Below are positions 54,010 through 63,377 of a DNA stretch of 64,000 nucleotides, one piece after another. Positions within the stretch are counted from its first letter, which is position 1, and each line of letters opens with the position of its first letter. The stretch covers positions 62,001-126,000 of the forward strand of contig NZ_JAVAMB010000007.1 in assembly GCF_030730925.1 (NCBI RefSeq). Direction: 5' to 3'. This DNA is from Flavobacterium sp. DG2-3. Lineage in GTDB: Bacteria; Bacteroidota; Bacteroidia; Flavobacteriales; Flavobacteriaceae. Both the position numbers and the translations under genes were made by a program. The notes under the pieces were generated by a model. It saw only the letters and a program-made list of their open reading frames with translations, was not told the origin of the DNA and did no database searches.

Positions 54010-57000
54010 TTAGAATGTTAAATTAAGTCCAAATAAATAATTTCTGGTGGTAGGTGTGTTAGTACCAATAACAGAGAATCTTCTCTGATAAGAGGCTACT
54101 GCCTGATTTTCATCACCTAATGAATTTGTCTCAGGATCCATTCCAGATTTGTCATGATAAGGAGAAAATAAAACAAATGGATTCTGGGCTGTAAAATATA
54201 GTCTTAGTTTATCAATCCCCAACCCTCTTGTAAAGTTCTGATCTATAGTGTAACCAAGAGTTAGTGCTCTAATTTTTACATAAGAAGCGTCAAAATATCC
54301 CATTGTTGACATGTATTTAGGGTTATCGCCACTTCTGATGCCTCGCGGATTAGGAAACTCTGCATCTCTGTTATCCGGAGTCCAATAATCAACATCCACA
54401 TTGCTGCGACGTCCGTTTAATAAGTTCAAGTAACTTGCTCCTCCGTACAAAGTACTAATCAGCACTCCACCGCTTTTAAAAGCGCCTACTGCATTAAAAT
54501 CAAATCCTTTGTATGTAAGATTCGTATTGAAGCCTCCCTGAAAATCAGGATCAGTTTCGATAATCTGGCGGTCGCTTGCATTAATGGCGCGAGCTGGCGA
54601 GCCATCAGCATTATACTCTCCCGTGTATTTAACCTTGATTGATCCTACTACTGTTCCCTGTTGGTTAATTCCGGTTGGTCCAGGTTCTAAAATTGACATA
54701 TAAGGATCGCCTTCCTGCCAGATTCCAATATTTTCATAATCATAGATTGAATTTATATTATATCCGACAAACCAATTGTTTGCTTCGTCACGACTGGCAC
54801 CTGATGCTAAAGCAACAAGTTTGTTCTCATTTCTGTAAAAATTAACTCCCACAGACCATGTTACCCCATTAGGATTATCAAGAATAACTCCATTCAAAGA
54901 TATTTCATACCCTTTGTTCTGTGTTTCTCCTACGTTGGCTACATAACCGCTTACTCCAGAAGTTGCTGGCAATCCCACGCGTTGCAGCAGGTTTTTCGTA
55001 TTTGTTTTATAATATTCAACTGTACCCGATAAACGGTTGTTAAAGAATCCAAAATCCAAACCATAGTTCCAGGTAGTTGAAAACTCCCATCCTAAATTAG
55101 GATTAGGCAATTCTGTTACGTAAACTCCTGTTGAATTAGTACTTCCAAAATTGTAAGGTCTTGTACTTAATGCCCCAAGGGTTGCATAAGGAGCAACTGC
55201 CTGATTTGACGTTTCTCCATATCCTGCTCTTAATTTCAATAAACTAATATTTTTAACATCTTTAAGGAATGATTCATTCGAAATTGTCCATCCTGCAGAT
55301 ACTGCTGGATAAGTCACCCATTTGTTTCCCGGAGATAATCTTGATGAACCGTCTGAACGCACCGTCCCCGATATAAAATAGCGGTTGTCATAAGAATACA
55401 TTAACCTTGCCATATAAGATGTTAATCCCCACTGGGTGTAATCCTGATCTGTCGGATTAATTACAGCTTCCTCTTCACTCTGTCCTAAATTATAAAACTG
55501 AAAGGCATCAGAAGTAATTCCGTTTCGAGTCACTCGGGAACTCTGACCTGTATATTGTTCATTTGAATACAATCCGACAAAATTTATAGTGTGTTTCTGT
55601 GCAAAAGTCTTATCATACGTTATTAAGTTTTCCAAAAGCCACTGAGTAGACCATCCATTCGTGATTGCCGCATTTGACAATGTTGCAGGATTAACGTCAA
55701 AAACCCCTTGTCCCTCATAATATCCTGCATTAGAGGTGCGGAAATTTAACCCTGTATTAAGTCTGTATTTCAATCCGTCGATTCCTGGAATTTTAACCTC
55801 AGCAAAAATGTTGTTATAAGAACTAAAAGCCCTATTCAAATTAACGTATGAATCTCCAAGGTTTCTGATTGTTTGTCTAGTATAAACCCATTTATCATCT
55901 GCCGCCATACTTACTGTTCTTTTTAAGGAACCATCTGCATTGTATGGATTCGCCAATGGCGAAGTACCTAAAACTGTTCCTGTTCCAATATTATCCCCAT
56001 TAGTTATACTGAAATTACTGTTGGTGTTAAATCCAAGACGTATCGATCTGTTAACCTGCTGATCCAATCCTGCTCTTAGGCTAAAACGCTCATATTTTTG
56101 TCCGGGCAATACTGATTCTTCTTTATAATAACCTAAACCAGCATTATAAGCTCCGCCTTCACTTCCTCCTGAAACACCTACATCATGACTGATCATTTCA
56201 CCCGAACCGTACAATAAATCCTGCCAGTCTGTATTTACATTTCTTTTTTCGTCAACACCATCTACATACAAGCCTGTATAATCACGAAGTGCAGCGAACT
56301 TAGAGGCATCCATCATAGGATACCTTGAAAAAACCTGTTTTATTCCGCTAAAGCCGTTGTATGAAAATGTTGCTTTTTGATTTTTTTTCCCTTTTAAAGT
56401 AGTCACTAAAATTACACCATTTGCTCCACGAGAACCATAAATAGCAGTTGCAGAAGCATCTTTTAGAATATCAACCGACTTGATATCAGCAGGATTAATA
56501 TCTCCTATGGAACCTGCAAACGGAACTCCATCCAGCACTACCAAAGGATCATTACTGCCTGTCAGGGATCTGGTTCCACGTATTCTAATCTGCATGGCTG
56601 CCCCAGGTTTAGAAGATGTCTGGGTCATTTCAACTCCAGGCAGTCTTCCTTGCAAGGCTTGAGTAATATTAGCCGCAGGCACTTCATTTAATTCCTTCCC
56701 TCCCAATGAAGCAACCGATCCCGTAACGGCTTCCTTAATTTGAGTACCATATCCAATAACGACTACCTCTTTTAAGTTATTTGAATCTTCCTCTAAAAGG
56801 ACATTGATTTTAGTTTGCCCATTTACATTAATTTCTCTGCTTTTGAAGCCTATAAAACTGAAAACGAGTACACCATTTGAAGGAGCATTTATAAGATAGT
56901 TTCCGTCGAAACCGGTGCTTACCCCGTTTTTTGTTCCTTTTAAAGTAACATTCACTCCCGGAATTGGGCCACTTGCGTCCGAAACTGTTCCTGTAACTGT

Positions 57001-57099
57001 TGTTTGTGCCTTCATTTGAAATGACACCAAAAACAACAGAATCAAAAAACCGAAACTCCTTAGATGCTCCGATTTACTTGTAATAAAAAAACTATTCAT
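54010..57099 (-). CDS. susC: SusC/RagA-family TonB-dependent transporter (operon B)
   Basis: This 1029-residue protein has a signal peptide (about 1-31, FQMKAQ), a carboxypeptidase-D-like extension (TVTGTVSDASGPIPGVNV), a plug with the SusC signature (IRIRGTRSLTGSNDPLVVLDG, LKDASATAIYGSRGANGVI) and a barrel ending YLFGLNLTF. There is no STN domain. It heads the 25.5-kb operon B. The start ATG 57099 gives a somewhat long signal; an internal Met (FQMKAQ) is too late to serve. The promoter at 57198-57227 has an overlapping LacI-type operator. Confidence 0.97.
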   Translation of the reverse strand: MNSFFITSKSEHLRSFGFLILLFLVSFQMKAQTTVTGTVSDASGPIPGVNVTLKGTKNGVSTGFDGNYLINAPSNGVLVFSFIGFKSREINVNGQTKINVLLEEDSNNLKEVVVIGYGTQIKEAVTGSVASLGGKELNEVPAANITQALQGRLPGVEMTQTSSKPGAAMQIRIRGTRSLTGSNDPLVVLDGVPFAGSIGDINPADIKSVDILKDASATAIYGSRGANGVILVTTLKGKKNQKATFSYNGFSGIKQVFSRYPMMDASKFAALRDYTGLYVDGVDEKRNVNTDWQDLLYGSGEMISHDVGVSGGSEGGAYNAGLGYYKEESVLPGQKYERFSLRAGLDQQVNRSIRLGFNTNSNFSITNGDNIGTGTVLGTSPLANPYNADGSLKRTVSMAADDKWVYTRQTIRNLGDSYVNLNRAFSSYNNIFAEVKIPGIDGLKYRLNTGLNFRTSNAGYYEGQGVFDVNPATLSNAAITNGWSTQWLLENLITYDKTFAQKHTINFVGLYSNEQYTGQSSRVTRNGITSDAFQFYNLGQSEEEAVINPTDQDYTQWGLTSYMARLMYSYDNRYFISGTVRSDGSSRLSPGNKWVTYPAVSAGWTISNESFLKDVKNISLLKLRAGYGETSNQAVAPYATLGALSTRPYNFGSTNSTGVYVTELPNPNLGWEFSTTWNYGLDFGFFNNRLSGTVEYYKTNTKNLLQRVGLPATSGVSGYVANVGETQNKGYEISLNGVILDNPNGVTWSVGVNFYRNENKLVALASGASRDEANNWFVGYNINSIYDYENIGIWQEGDPYMSILEPGPTGINQQGTVVGSIKVKYTGEYNADGSPARAINASDRQIIETDPDFQGGFNTNLTYKGFDFNAVGAFKSGGVLISTLYGGASYLNLLNGRRSNVDVDYWTPDNRDAEFPNPRGIRSGDNPKYMSTMGYFDASYVKIRALTLGYTIDQNFTRGLGIDKLRLYFTAQNPFVLFSPYHDKSGMDPETNSLGDENQAVASYQRRFSVIGTNTPTTRNYLFGLNLTF

Positions 57100-57197
57100 A
57101 AAAAATGGATTTAATTATTAAAATTGGTTTTTGTTAGTTAGTATTCCTATACACTTTCATGCTATGTATTTTGGTATTTTTATAAGTGTATTTATTA

Positions 57198-57227
57198 CAA
57201 ATATAACAAAACATGCTTTAAAAACAA
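57198..57227 (-). promoter_or_regulatory. susC2 promoter (TTG-N19-TATATTTG)
   Basis: On the minus strand TTG (complement of 57225-57227), 19 bases and TATATTTG (complement of 57198-57205) match consensus. The TTG again forms the end of a CAATCGGTTG operator. A 5' leader of about 90 bases is predicted. Confidence 0.8.
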
Positions 57228-57234
57228 TCGGTTG
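57225..57234 (-). promoter_or_regulatory. LacI-type operator O3 (CAATCGGTTG) on the susC2 promoter
   Basis: Same sequence and same placement over the -33 element as O1 at susC1. Confidence 0.8.
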
Positions 57235-57544
57235 TGTAAATTATTTTTTATTAAGTATAAAAAAAATAGGCTCAAAAAAAATACTTATCTCATATATAAT
57301 CAAAAAAAAATGAATATTTACTAAATTTAACTACAACGTTGTAGCTAAACTTGATAAAAAAATATCATTTGATAAAAATTGTTAAAGAAAACACAAAAAG
57401 AATCTGGTGTTTCTTTTATCACTTCAAAAGACTTAAAAAGCAGCTATCAAAACGTAGAAATACAAGTAATTACTAAGAAAAATACTAATACTTACAAATA
57501 AGTCATTAATCATATCATTATTCATATTTTATAAAAAATAAAAA

Positions 57545-57554
57545 CAATCGATTG
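57545..57554 (-). promoter_or_regulatory. LacI-type operator O4 (CAATCGATTG), distal to susC2
   Basis: A perfect palindrome 320 bp upstream of O3, mirroring the O1/O2 spacing of 308 bp. It lies just beyond the terminator of the GH43-Nudix unit. The remaining 57235-57751 sequence is AT-rich with no gene. Confidence 0.7.
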
Positions 57555-57566
57555 CTTTCCATAAAA

Positions 57567-57595
57567 AAACCTTCCAACATTGCGATGGAAGGTTT
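57567..57595 (-). terminator. Terminator of the GH43-Nudix regulator operon
   Basis: AAACCTTCCA and TGGAAGGTTT form a perfect 10-bp stem with a 9-base loop. On the minus strand the stem runs into TTTTTTT. It lies about 155 bp after the Nudix-gene stop. Confidence 0.85.
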
Positions 57596-57751
57596 CATAA
57601 ATTAAAAACAGATTTATTTTAAAAAATTAACTACACTTTCAAATCCGAAATAAAAAGATTCATTTTATATTGTGCGGGACATAGCTAATAACTTTTTACA
57701 GCTATCATATTCACAGCTGAAAGCAATTTAAAAAATTCAGGCAAATAGTAT

Positions 57752-58462
57752 TCAAAAATTGAAGTTGAATTTTGTGCTCCACAGCATATCACTTTCCAAT
57801 ATATTTAGACAATAGAATTTTGCGGCTCGATAGGAGACTCCCTCTTCTTTTTCATCTAAGGCATTAACTAGTCCTCTCTGTAAAATCTTCCTTCTAAAAT
57901 TGACTTTGTTAATTTCGATTCCTAATATCTCCTCATACAAATGAATTACCTGAAGCAAGGTAAACTTTTCAGGTAAAAGTTTAAAACCTACTGCACTGCA
58001 ACGCATATTCTTTTTTAGTTCCCTTAGACTAAAGTCTAAAATCGGTAGATGTTTCTCTTCCAGACAATCCACATCATTTACAGCAATCCAATTCATGTCC
58101 GAACTCAGGTTTTCATTATCGGCATCCGTTTCCCCTCCTCTTACCAAGGCATAAAATCCAATCGAAACATTCTCTCCAAACAAAGAAGAATCGTATTCGA
58201 ATGCTTTTAACTGTTCTAAAAAGAAATCATCTGAAAAAATAGATTCTCGTACTATTTTTTGTGCTGTCTTGAACATTGTCTCTCCTAAAGGTAATGAAGC
58301 ACCTGGCAATTTCCATTTGTCTTCCGTAAAATCACTTTCATTTTTAATAACGAGCACCTTTAGCTTTCTCTCTTCAAGACAGAATATTGTGCACTTTATT
58401 TCTATATTATTTTTACCGCTTATGTCATTGCATCTACGTTTTCCCAATTCCTCCTTTTTCAT
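57752..58462 (-). CDS. NrtR/AraR-like Nudix-fold transcriptional regulator
   Basis: This 236-residue protein has a Nudix-fold domain (about 20-150) and a C-terminal winged-helix DNA-binding domain (about 155-230, PEKFTLLQVIHLYEEILG ... NFRRKILQRG). The Nudix box is degenerate (LPGASLPLGE ... VRESIF, lacking the REUxEE metal-binding glutamates), so it should bind a ligand and not hydrolyse it. This layout is that of Bacteroidetes AraR, an NrtR-family regulator that senses L-arabinose. Its gene follows a cytoplasmic GH43 by 21 bp, so an arabinose- or xylose-responsive role is likely. Its own operator is not identified. Confidence 0.85.
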   Translation of the reverse strand: MKKEELGKRRCNDISGKNNIEIKCTIFCLEERKLKVLVIKNESDFTEDKWKLPGASLPLGETMFKTAQKIVRESIFSDDFFLEQLKAFEYDSSLFGENVSIGFYALVRGGETDADNENLSSDMNWIAVNDVDCLEEKHLPILDFSLRELKKNMRCSAVGFKLLPEKFTLLQVIHLYEEILGIEINKVNFRRKILQRGLVNALDEKEEGVSYRAAKFYCLNILESDMLWSTKFNFNF

Positions 58463-58483
58463 AGAAACAAAATTAAATCACTA

Positions 58484-59518
58484 TCAATCAAACGACCTTC
58501 TTATTCCATACGGATCAATTGTAACAATTGATCCGGCTTCTAAATAATCTATTTTAGTTACTTTTATGCTTCGTAAATGGGTTACTCCTTTAGACAGACT
58601 CGAATCGTGGTAAAACAAATACCACTCACCTTCCACTTCACAAATCGAATGATGTGATGTCCATCCTAGAACAGGATTTAAAACCCTTCCCTGATAAGTA
58701 AAAGGTCCATAAGGATTTTCACCTATCGCATAGCAGATAAAATGTGTATCTCCTGTTGAATAAGAGAAATAATATTTTCCGTTGTATTTGTGAACCCATG
58801 AAGCTTCGAAAAAACGACGATTATTATCACCTGCAAGAATCTCCTTTCCTTCTTCATCCAAAATTTTAATTTCTTTTGGTTCTTCCGCAAATTCAAGCAT
58901 ATCATCTCTTAACAAAGCCACAATTGGCCCTAAAGCTTTTTCTTCCGCCAAAGGTTCTTCGTTGTCTTCATCAAACTTATTATTACGGTATTTTTGAAGT
59001 TGTCCGCCCCAGATGCCACCAAAATAAATATAGTGTTTGCCATCTTCGTCTTCAAAAACAGCCGGATCAATACTGTAACTCCCCTTTATAGCATCAGATT
59101 GAGGTATAAAAGGACCTTCTGGCGAATCCCCTACGGCCACTCCAATCTGAAAAATCCCGTTGACACGTTTGGCTGGAAAATACAAATAGTACTTTCCATT
59201 TTTATGCGCCGCATCGGGTGCCCACATTTGTTTTTCGGCCCAAGCCACATCATCAACATGAAGTGCTACTCCGTTATCCACAGCTTCATAGGATATCGTA
59301 TCCATCGAAAAAACGTAATAATCCTCCATCCTGAAATGGTCTCCGTTATCGTTAAACGGAATTCCGGCATCTATATCATGCGACGGATAAATGTAAATTT
59401 TTCCATTGAATACATGCGCCGAAGGATCGGCTGTGTAAATGTGGGATACTAAAGGCTTTGAAATCGCCAGATCATTAATTTGCTCGAAATTAATATGTTC
59501 AATGCTTTTTTCAGGCAT
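58484..59518 (-). CDS. Cytoplasmic GH43 beta-xylosidase / arabinofuranosidase
   Basis: This 344-residue GH43 has no signal peptide (starts MPEKSIEHINFEQ), so it is intracellular. Catalytic acids: base D31 (YTADPSAH), D151 (YSIDPAVF) and acid E238 (FFEASW). It probably hydrolyses short xylo- or arabinoxylo-oligosaccharides after import to the cytoplasm, giving the monosaccharides sensed by the regulators. It is first in a two-gene unit with the Nudix regulator. Two LacI-type operators lie 170 and 248 bp upstream. Confidence 0.92.
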   Translation of the reverse strand: MPEKSIEHINFEQINDLAISKPLVSHIYTADPSAHVFNGKIYIYPSHDIDAGIPFNDNGDHFRMEDYYVFSMDTISYEAVDNGVALHVDDVAWAEKQMWAPDAAHKNGKYYLYFPAKRVNGIFQIGVAVGDSPEGPFIPQSDAIKGSYSIDPAVFEDEDGKHYIYFGGIWGGQLQKYRNNKFDEDNEEPLAEEKALGPIVALLRDDMLEFAEEPKEIKILDEEGKEILAGDNNRRFFEASWVHKYNGKYYFSYSTGDTHFICYAIGENPYGPFTYQGRVLNPVLGWTSHHSICEVEGEWYLFYHDSSLSKGVTHLRSIKVTKIDYLEAGSIVTIDPYGIRRSFD

Positions 59519-59687
59519 AGTGGTGTTCTATTAAATAATTTAAACTCTTTTCTCTTAAAACCCTCTTATTATCTCACATTATTTGAGAAAGGACTTACTT
59601 AAGATGAGAACAAGGATTAATGAATGTAGCACATACACTTACTGCTATTCTTTTTAATGAAGCAATTATTCATTTAAAATAAATAAG

Positions 59688-59697
59688 CAATCGGTTG
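59688..59697 (-). promoter_or_regulatory. LacI-type operator O5 (CAATCGGTTG) upstream of cytoplasmic GH43
   Basis: The same operator lies 170 bp before the GH43 start. No full TAnnTTTG follows at the right spacing, so the exact promoter is not placed. Confidence 0.7.
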
Positions 59698-59765
59698 TGT
59701 AAAATTATACAAAAAATTCATATATTACAAGTATAGAGAGTGTAATTTAGGTTATTTTAGCTAAA

Positions 59766-59775
59766 CAATCGATTG
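59766..59775 (-). promoter_or_regulatory. LacI-type operator O6 (CAATCGATTG) upstream of cytoplasmic GH43
   Basis: A perfect palindrome, 78 bp from O5, in the gap between the GH43 and lacI-type genes. That gap (59519-59886) otherwise shows no gene. Confidence 0.7.
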
Positions 59776-59886
59776 TTATATAATTTATCAAAGTGTAACC
59801 TATATTTAGTATTGCCACTTAATAATGATTTAATATTTTTAACTCATTATATAGGAGTAATGCTATATAAAATCTAATTTTATACC

Positions 59887-59923
59887 AAAAAAACTGCTAT
59901 TACATAAAATGCAACAGCAGTTT
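59887..59923 (-). terminator. Terminator of the LacI-family gene
   Basis: On the minus strand AAACTGCTGTTGCAT pairs with ATGTAATAGCAGTTT (15 bp with two G-U pairs, 3-base loop), followed by seven T. It starts 20 bp after the stop codon. Confidence 0.88.
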
Positions 59924-59943
59924 CTTTCTTTGTCTCAAAAAAT

Positions 59944-60975
59944 TCAGGCTCTTTTAGATGATTCCCGAATTAGCACTTCTGTATTTAAAAAAGTTATTTC
60001 TTTGGCTTCCTCTTCTCTACGAGATCCGATAGTATCTATCACAATATTTGCCGCAGCCTTACCCATTTTGTCTGCAGGATGCGTTATAGTCGAAATATTA
60101 GGTTCAATTATTTCTGATATAGGGTCATTATTAAAACCAATTACGGCAAAATCCTGAGGGACCTTGATTCCTCTTTTTTTTGCGGTTTGCACAGCACTGA
60201 CAGCTAGAATATCTCCAGGCGCAAAGAGTCCATCCGGTTGTGTTTTTAAACCAAACAGCTTTTGACATGCTTTGACTCCGGCATCATAAGTCATTGTTTT
60301 AAGATTTATAATCCATTCTTCTTTAACTTGCAGGCCGTGATCTGTCAAGGCATCAAGATATCCCCTTTTACGTTCTTTGTAAAGATTACCAAATTCTGCT
60401 CCTGCAGTCATATGTGCAATTCTTGTGCAGCCTTGATCGATAAGATGTTTTGTTGCTTTATAACCAGCAGTATAATTATCAATTACTACTCTAAAAGTAT
60501 TATACCCTTTAGGAACACGATCGACAAATACAAGTGGAATATTATTATTTGTAAATTGCTGAAAATGAGAAGTATCTTTTGTCTCCATGGCTAACGAACA
60601 AATAACGCCACTCACCCTGCTGCTATAAAGGGATTTAGCCATATTAACTTCGTCTTCATAGGAATCGTGCGACTGCATAATAATCACTGAGTAATCAGAT
60701 TTTCTGGCAGTAACCTCAATTCCACTAATTAATGATGACAAAAACGGCTGTGTAATTGTAGGTATTAAAATACCAATCGTTTTGGCTTTATTGCCTCTTA
60801 ATCCTGCAGCCAGAGTATTGGGAACAAACCCCATCTCCTCTGCTGTTCTTTTAACTTTTTTAATTGTTTTATCACTTATGCTATAATGATCCTTCAAAGC
60901 TCTTGAAATGGTAGATGTAGCCAGATTAAGTCGCTCTGCAATATCATAAATAGTTACAGGTCTATGTTCTTCCAT
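59944..60975 (-). CDS. LacI/GalR-family transcriptional regulator of the PUL
   Basis: The start at ATG 60975 (MEEHRPVTIYDIAERL) gives 343 residues and puts the LacI helix-turn-helix at its normal N-terminal place (TIYDIAERLNLATSTISRAL, then the hinge helix NTLAAGLRG). An upstream open frame to 61098 is not needed. A type I periplasmic-binding-protein-like ligand domain (about 62-340, IGILIPTITQPFLSSLISGI) follows. The adjacent xylan PUL contains seven operators of LacI core AAnCGnTT, including one 205 bp upstream of this gene, so it is the likely regulator of the locus and of itself. The inducer is probably a xylan-derived sugar. Confidence 0.93.
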   Translation of the reverse strand: MEEHRPVTIYDIAERLNLATSTISRALKDHYSISDKTIKKVKRTAEEMGFVPNTLAAGLRGNKAKTIGILIPTITQPFLSSLISGIEVTARKSDYSVIIMQSHDSYEDEVNMAKSLYSSRVSGVICSLAMETKDTSHFQQFTNNNIPLVFVDRVPKGYNTFRVVIDNYTAGYKATKHLIDQGCTRIAHMTAGAEFGNLYKERKRGYLDALTDHGLQVKEEWIINLKTMTYDAGVKACQKLFGLKTQPDGLFAPGDILAVSAVQTAKKRGIKVPQDFAVIGFNNDPISEIIEPNISTITHPADKMGKAAANIVIDTIGSRREEEAKEITFLNTEVLIRESSKRA

Positions 60976-61179
60976 TACTATATAATTAGTCGTAAATATA
61001 ACTATAATTTCAAAAAAAAATGAATTGGAGCCTTGTATTATTTTTTCATTATTCAATACAAATCTATATTTAAATAGCAAATACATATAATTTATCACAA
61101 AAAATTATAGACTAAATAAAAAAGCACTCTTTTTCCTAAAAAAATATTTCATGTTTAATTTATTTTTCTTTCCTAAACG

Positions 61180-61189
61180 CAATCGGTTG
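61180..61189 (-). promoter_or_regulatory. LacI-type operator O7 (CAATCGGTTG) upstream of the LacI gene
   Basis: It lies 205 bp before the start codon. A poor -7 match (TAAATTAA) is found 17 bases after its TTG. Suggests autoregulation. Confidence 0.65.
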
Positions 61190-61294
61190 TTTTTAGTTTT
61201 ACTCAAATAAAAAACTTATTTATATCACGAGCCGTATTGGATACTGTGGAAAGCAGTGTGCAGTGGCTAGAAAATAACGAAATGAAATAAAGCT

Positions 61295-61447
61295 AAAGCA
61301 GAAAACCAAAATCCAAACCCAAAGGCAAAAGGCAGGGCGCAAAGCTGAAAGCCCGGAGCCCCGGCACGGCCCGGAAAGCCGATACAGCCGCTTTACAGGC
61401 AGATTACTTAAAAAAAACAGCAGCAGTTAATTTTAAAAAAAAATAAA
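61295..61447 (+). repeat. Conserved leader upstream of acidic-protein gene, copy B
   Basis: Related to 15746-15899: shares AGCAGAAAACCAAAATCCAAA, GCTGAAAGCCCGGAGC and GCCGATACAGCCGCTTTAC. Same orientation and same distance to the start codon as copy A. Confidence 0.7.
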
Positions 61448-61855
61448 ATGAAAAATCAAGACACAGCACAGAATACGTCACAAGACAAAGCGAATTACCA
61501 AAACGAAGCCGCAGGCCCAAAAAACAGCAGCGCTGACAGCAATCCTTATGGCGCGGAGAACCTGGACCAGGAATCAGATGCCCGCTCCAAAGACATCATC
61601 GGGAAGGACATCGAAAAAGACCTTATGGAGAATCGCCCTTCAAGAGGATTTGAAACAGACATCGACAAGCCTGAAAGCACACGGGATGAAGACGAGGCCT
61701 TTGAAACAATCCAGAAAGATGATGATAATCCCGTAAACAGGGAATTCGAGATCGGGCAGCTCGGCAGTGAAGAGCTTCAGTAAGATGAACTGGCACGAGA
61801 CGAGTCAGACGGCGGCCCTTCCCGCTTCCATAAGCCTTCGGAGCGGAAATTTTAA
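61448..61855 (+). pseudogene. Acidic-protein paralogue truncated by an in-frame TAA
   Basis: The reading frame is exactly as long as its intact paralogue (15900-16307, 408 bp to the final stop) and collinear with it, but codon 112 is TAA (61781-61783) where the intact gene has CAG (Gln). Downstream the frame continues DELARDES, PSRFHKPSERKF to TAA 61853-61855, nearly identical to the intact protein end. So a single nonsense change removes the last 24 residues, which are among the best conserved. A truncated 111-residue product could still be made. Confidence 0.75.
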
Positions 61856-62538
61856 AACCGGGATTAAATGCCCTGCGCGGATGTGATCTATAAGGGCAAC
61901 AGATTAAAAGCTTACATAAAAATAAGTACAAGGGATAGATTTCCAGCCCCAGGCGGGGTCCTGGCCGCTCCATTCAGGAGATGACCCTGCCAGATGCGGC
62001 AGCATCTTTAATGGCAGTCAGCAGGATTCATCGATTTACAAAAAAGCCTCAAAGTATTTTACCTTCCATTAATCAGCAAAAAAAAAAACTTTCCCCGCTC
62101 AAGCTGGGAAAGGTTAAGAATACCTGCTTTCTTTTTTAAATTTTAAAATCCAAAATAAAGACAGATAAAAAAAATAAAATTTCAAAACTTTTACAGCTTC
62201 AATCTGAAGTTCTCAAGGCAGGCAGTGAGCCCCCGATCTCCAGCTGCGGCTTAATTTATTTTATAAACGTGAATCTTTTCTATAATATCAAAACCCAGAC
62301 CCTAAAGTTTTTCTCATGTTAACTATCATCGGTAAATAAGGCGGACATAATACTATAAACAATATCATTATCGGCCTTAAACGTAATATTATCCGATAAG
62401 ATAAGGGCAGAAGGAAAACCGGATGTGCACGGGGAAGCTAATCTGGTATCGAGCTATTACAAACAGGACGGGGCCTGGCAGAGCAAAACACGGCCCGCAC
62501 CATGATCATCAAAAAGGCCATGGAAAACATTAAGCAGA

Positions 62539-62577
62539 TAATGCCGTTTCAAAATGAGACGGCATTATTTTTTTTTT
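62539..62577 (+). terminator. Strong plus-strand terminator without an intact upstream gene
   Basis: TAATGCCGT and ACGGCATTA form a 9-bp stem (extendable inward), followed by ten T. The plus-strand gene it once served appears to be lost or reduced to scraps. Confidence 0.75.
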
Positions 62578-62668
62578 GCAAAAGAATCGCTCTTTAAAAA
62601 TTTGCATACTCTTTATTATTGCTGAACCGTTACCCCCGTTGACGCAGATTTAGAATCTGAATTTTGAA

Positions 62669-62701
62669 GAAAAAAAACCGCCTTATCATGCAATAAGACG
62701 G
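62669..62701 (-). terminator. Minus-strand terminator downstream of the XRE gene
   Basis: On the minus strand CCGTCTTAT pairs with ATAAGGCGG (9 bp, one G-U pair, 6-base loop), then a run of T. It lies about 300 bp beyond the XRE stop codon. Confidence 0.65.
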
Positions 62702-63005
62702 CTGTCCATAAAAACATAATCTTCCAAATAAATGTTTCTATATAATCATAAGGCCTTAATATACATACTATACCCGCTGAATTAAATTCCTCATCCGCTG
62801 TTTTTTCAAACGCTCTGCCGCATTCCAGTAAAACGGACTAAATATTGCATTAAATTACGAGCCAGACTGACTGCTCATCGGCATCTAAAAATTAAGCACT
62901 GAAAATAAAGCAGCCCTGTCCGATTTATCGACAAACGAACACTGCTGAAAAACCATATCTGCCGGCAGATAGATTACCTCTAAAATCAGCTCTGACCAAA
63001 AAAAC

Positions 63006-63377
63006 TTAAAGACAGCCAAATTTATCCTTGTAGGTTTTCAGCTCCCTGTCTGTGATATCGAGCAGTTTTTCCAATAATCTGATTTTATCCCTGTAGAGGT
63101 ATTCAGCATTTAAAAGCCCTGAACCGGTTAAAGCATGCGGCGGAATCTGCAGGGCACTTTTAAAATTAAGGGTGCTGCCAAAATTGATGATGCTTTTCAG
63201 ATCCATTTCAAATATGACTGCTATTTCCTCTAATTTCTCAAAGCTGATCCTGCTGCCGTTCCTTTCCATCTTACTGTAGCCTGCCTGGGTAATGCCCAGC
63301 CTGAAGGCCATATATTCCTGAGTATAGTTTTTGAGTTCTCTTATGCTTTTTATGTTTTCATTTATTTCTCCAGACAT
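63006..63377 (-). CDS. XRE-family helix-turn-helix regulator
   Basis: This 123-residue cytoplasmic protein has an N-terminal Cro/C1-type HTH (about 8-62): IKSIRELKNYTQEYMAFRLGITQAGYSKMERNG, then SFEKLEEIAVIFEMDLKSIINF. A C-terminal helix (about 90-120, YRDKIRLLEKLLDITDREL) probably forms a coiled-coil dimer contact. Such stand-alone XRE proteins regulate nearby or distant genes, and nothing here identifies the target. No toxin or phage gene is adjacent. Confidence 0.9.
   Translation of the reverse strand: MSGEINENIKSIRELKNYTQEYMAFRLGITQAGYSKMERNGSRISFEKLEEIAVIFEMDLKSIINFGSTLNFKSALQIPPHALTGSGLLNAEYLYRDKIRLLEKLLDITDRELKTYKDKFGCL

Larger units (their letters stand above)
61856..63005. other. 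Intergenic region with several hairpins; no intact gene
   Basis: No credible full gene is seen in 1.1 kb. Hairpins: 62089-62112 (CTTTCCC/GGGAAAG, minus direction, beside an A-run), 62539-62577 (plus terminator) and 62669-62701 (minus terminator). Short gene-like scraps without starts occur at about 62425-62500 plus (SSYYKQDGAWQSKTRPAP) and about 62740-62990 minus (FYWNAAERLKKQRMRNLIQR). They may be decayed genes, but no family is recognised. Confidence 0.45.

Noticed and set aside
62425..62505. Gene-like plus-strand scrap (SSYYKQDGAWQSKTRPAP)
   Set aside because: No start codon, about 27 codons, and no family I can name; mentioned only within the intergenic entry.
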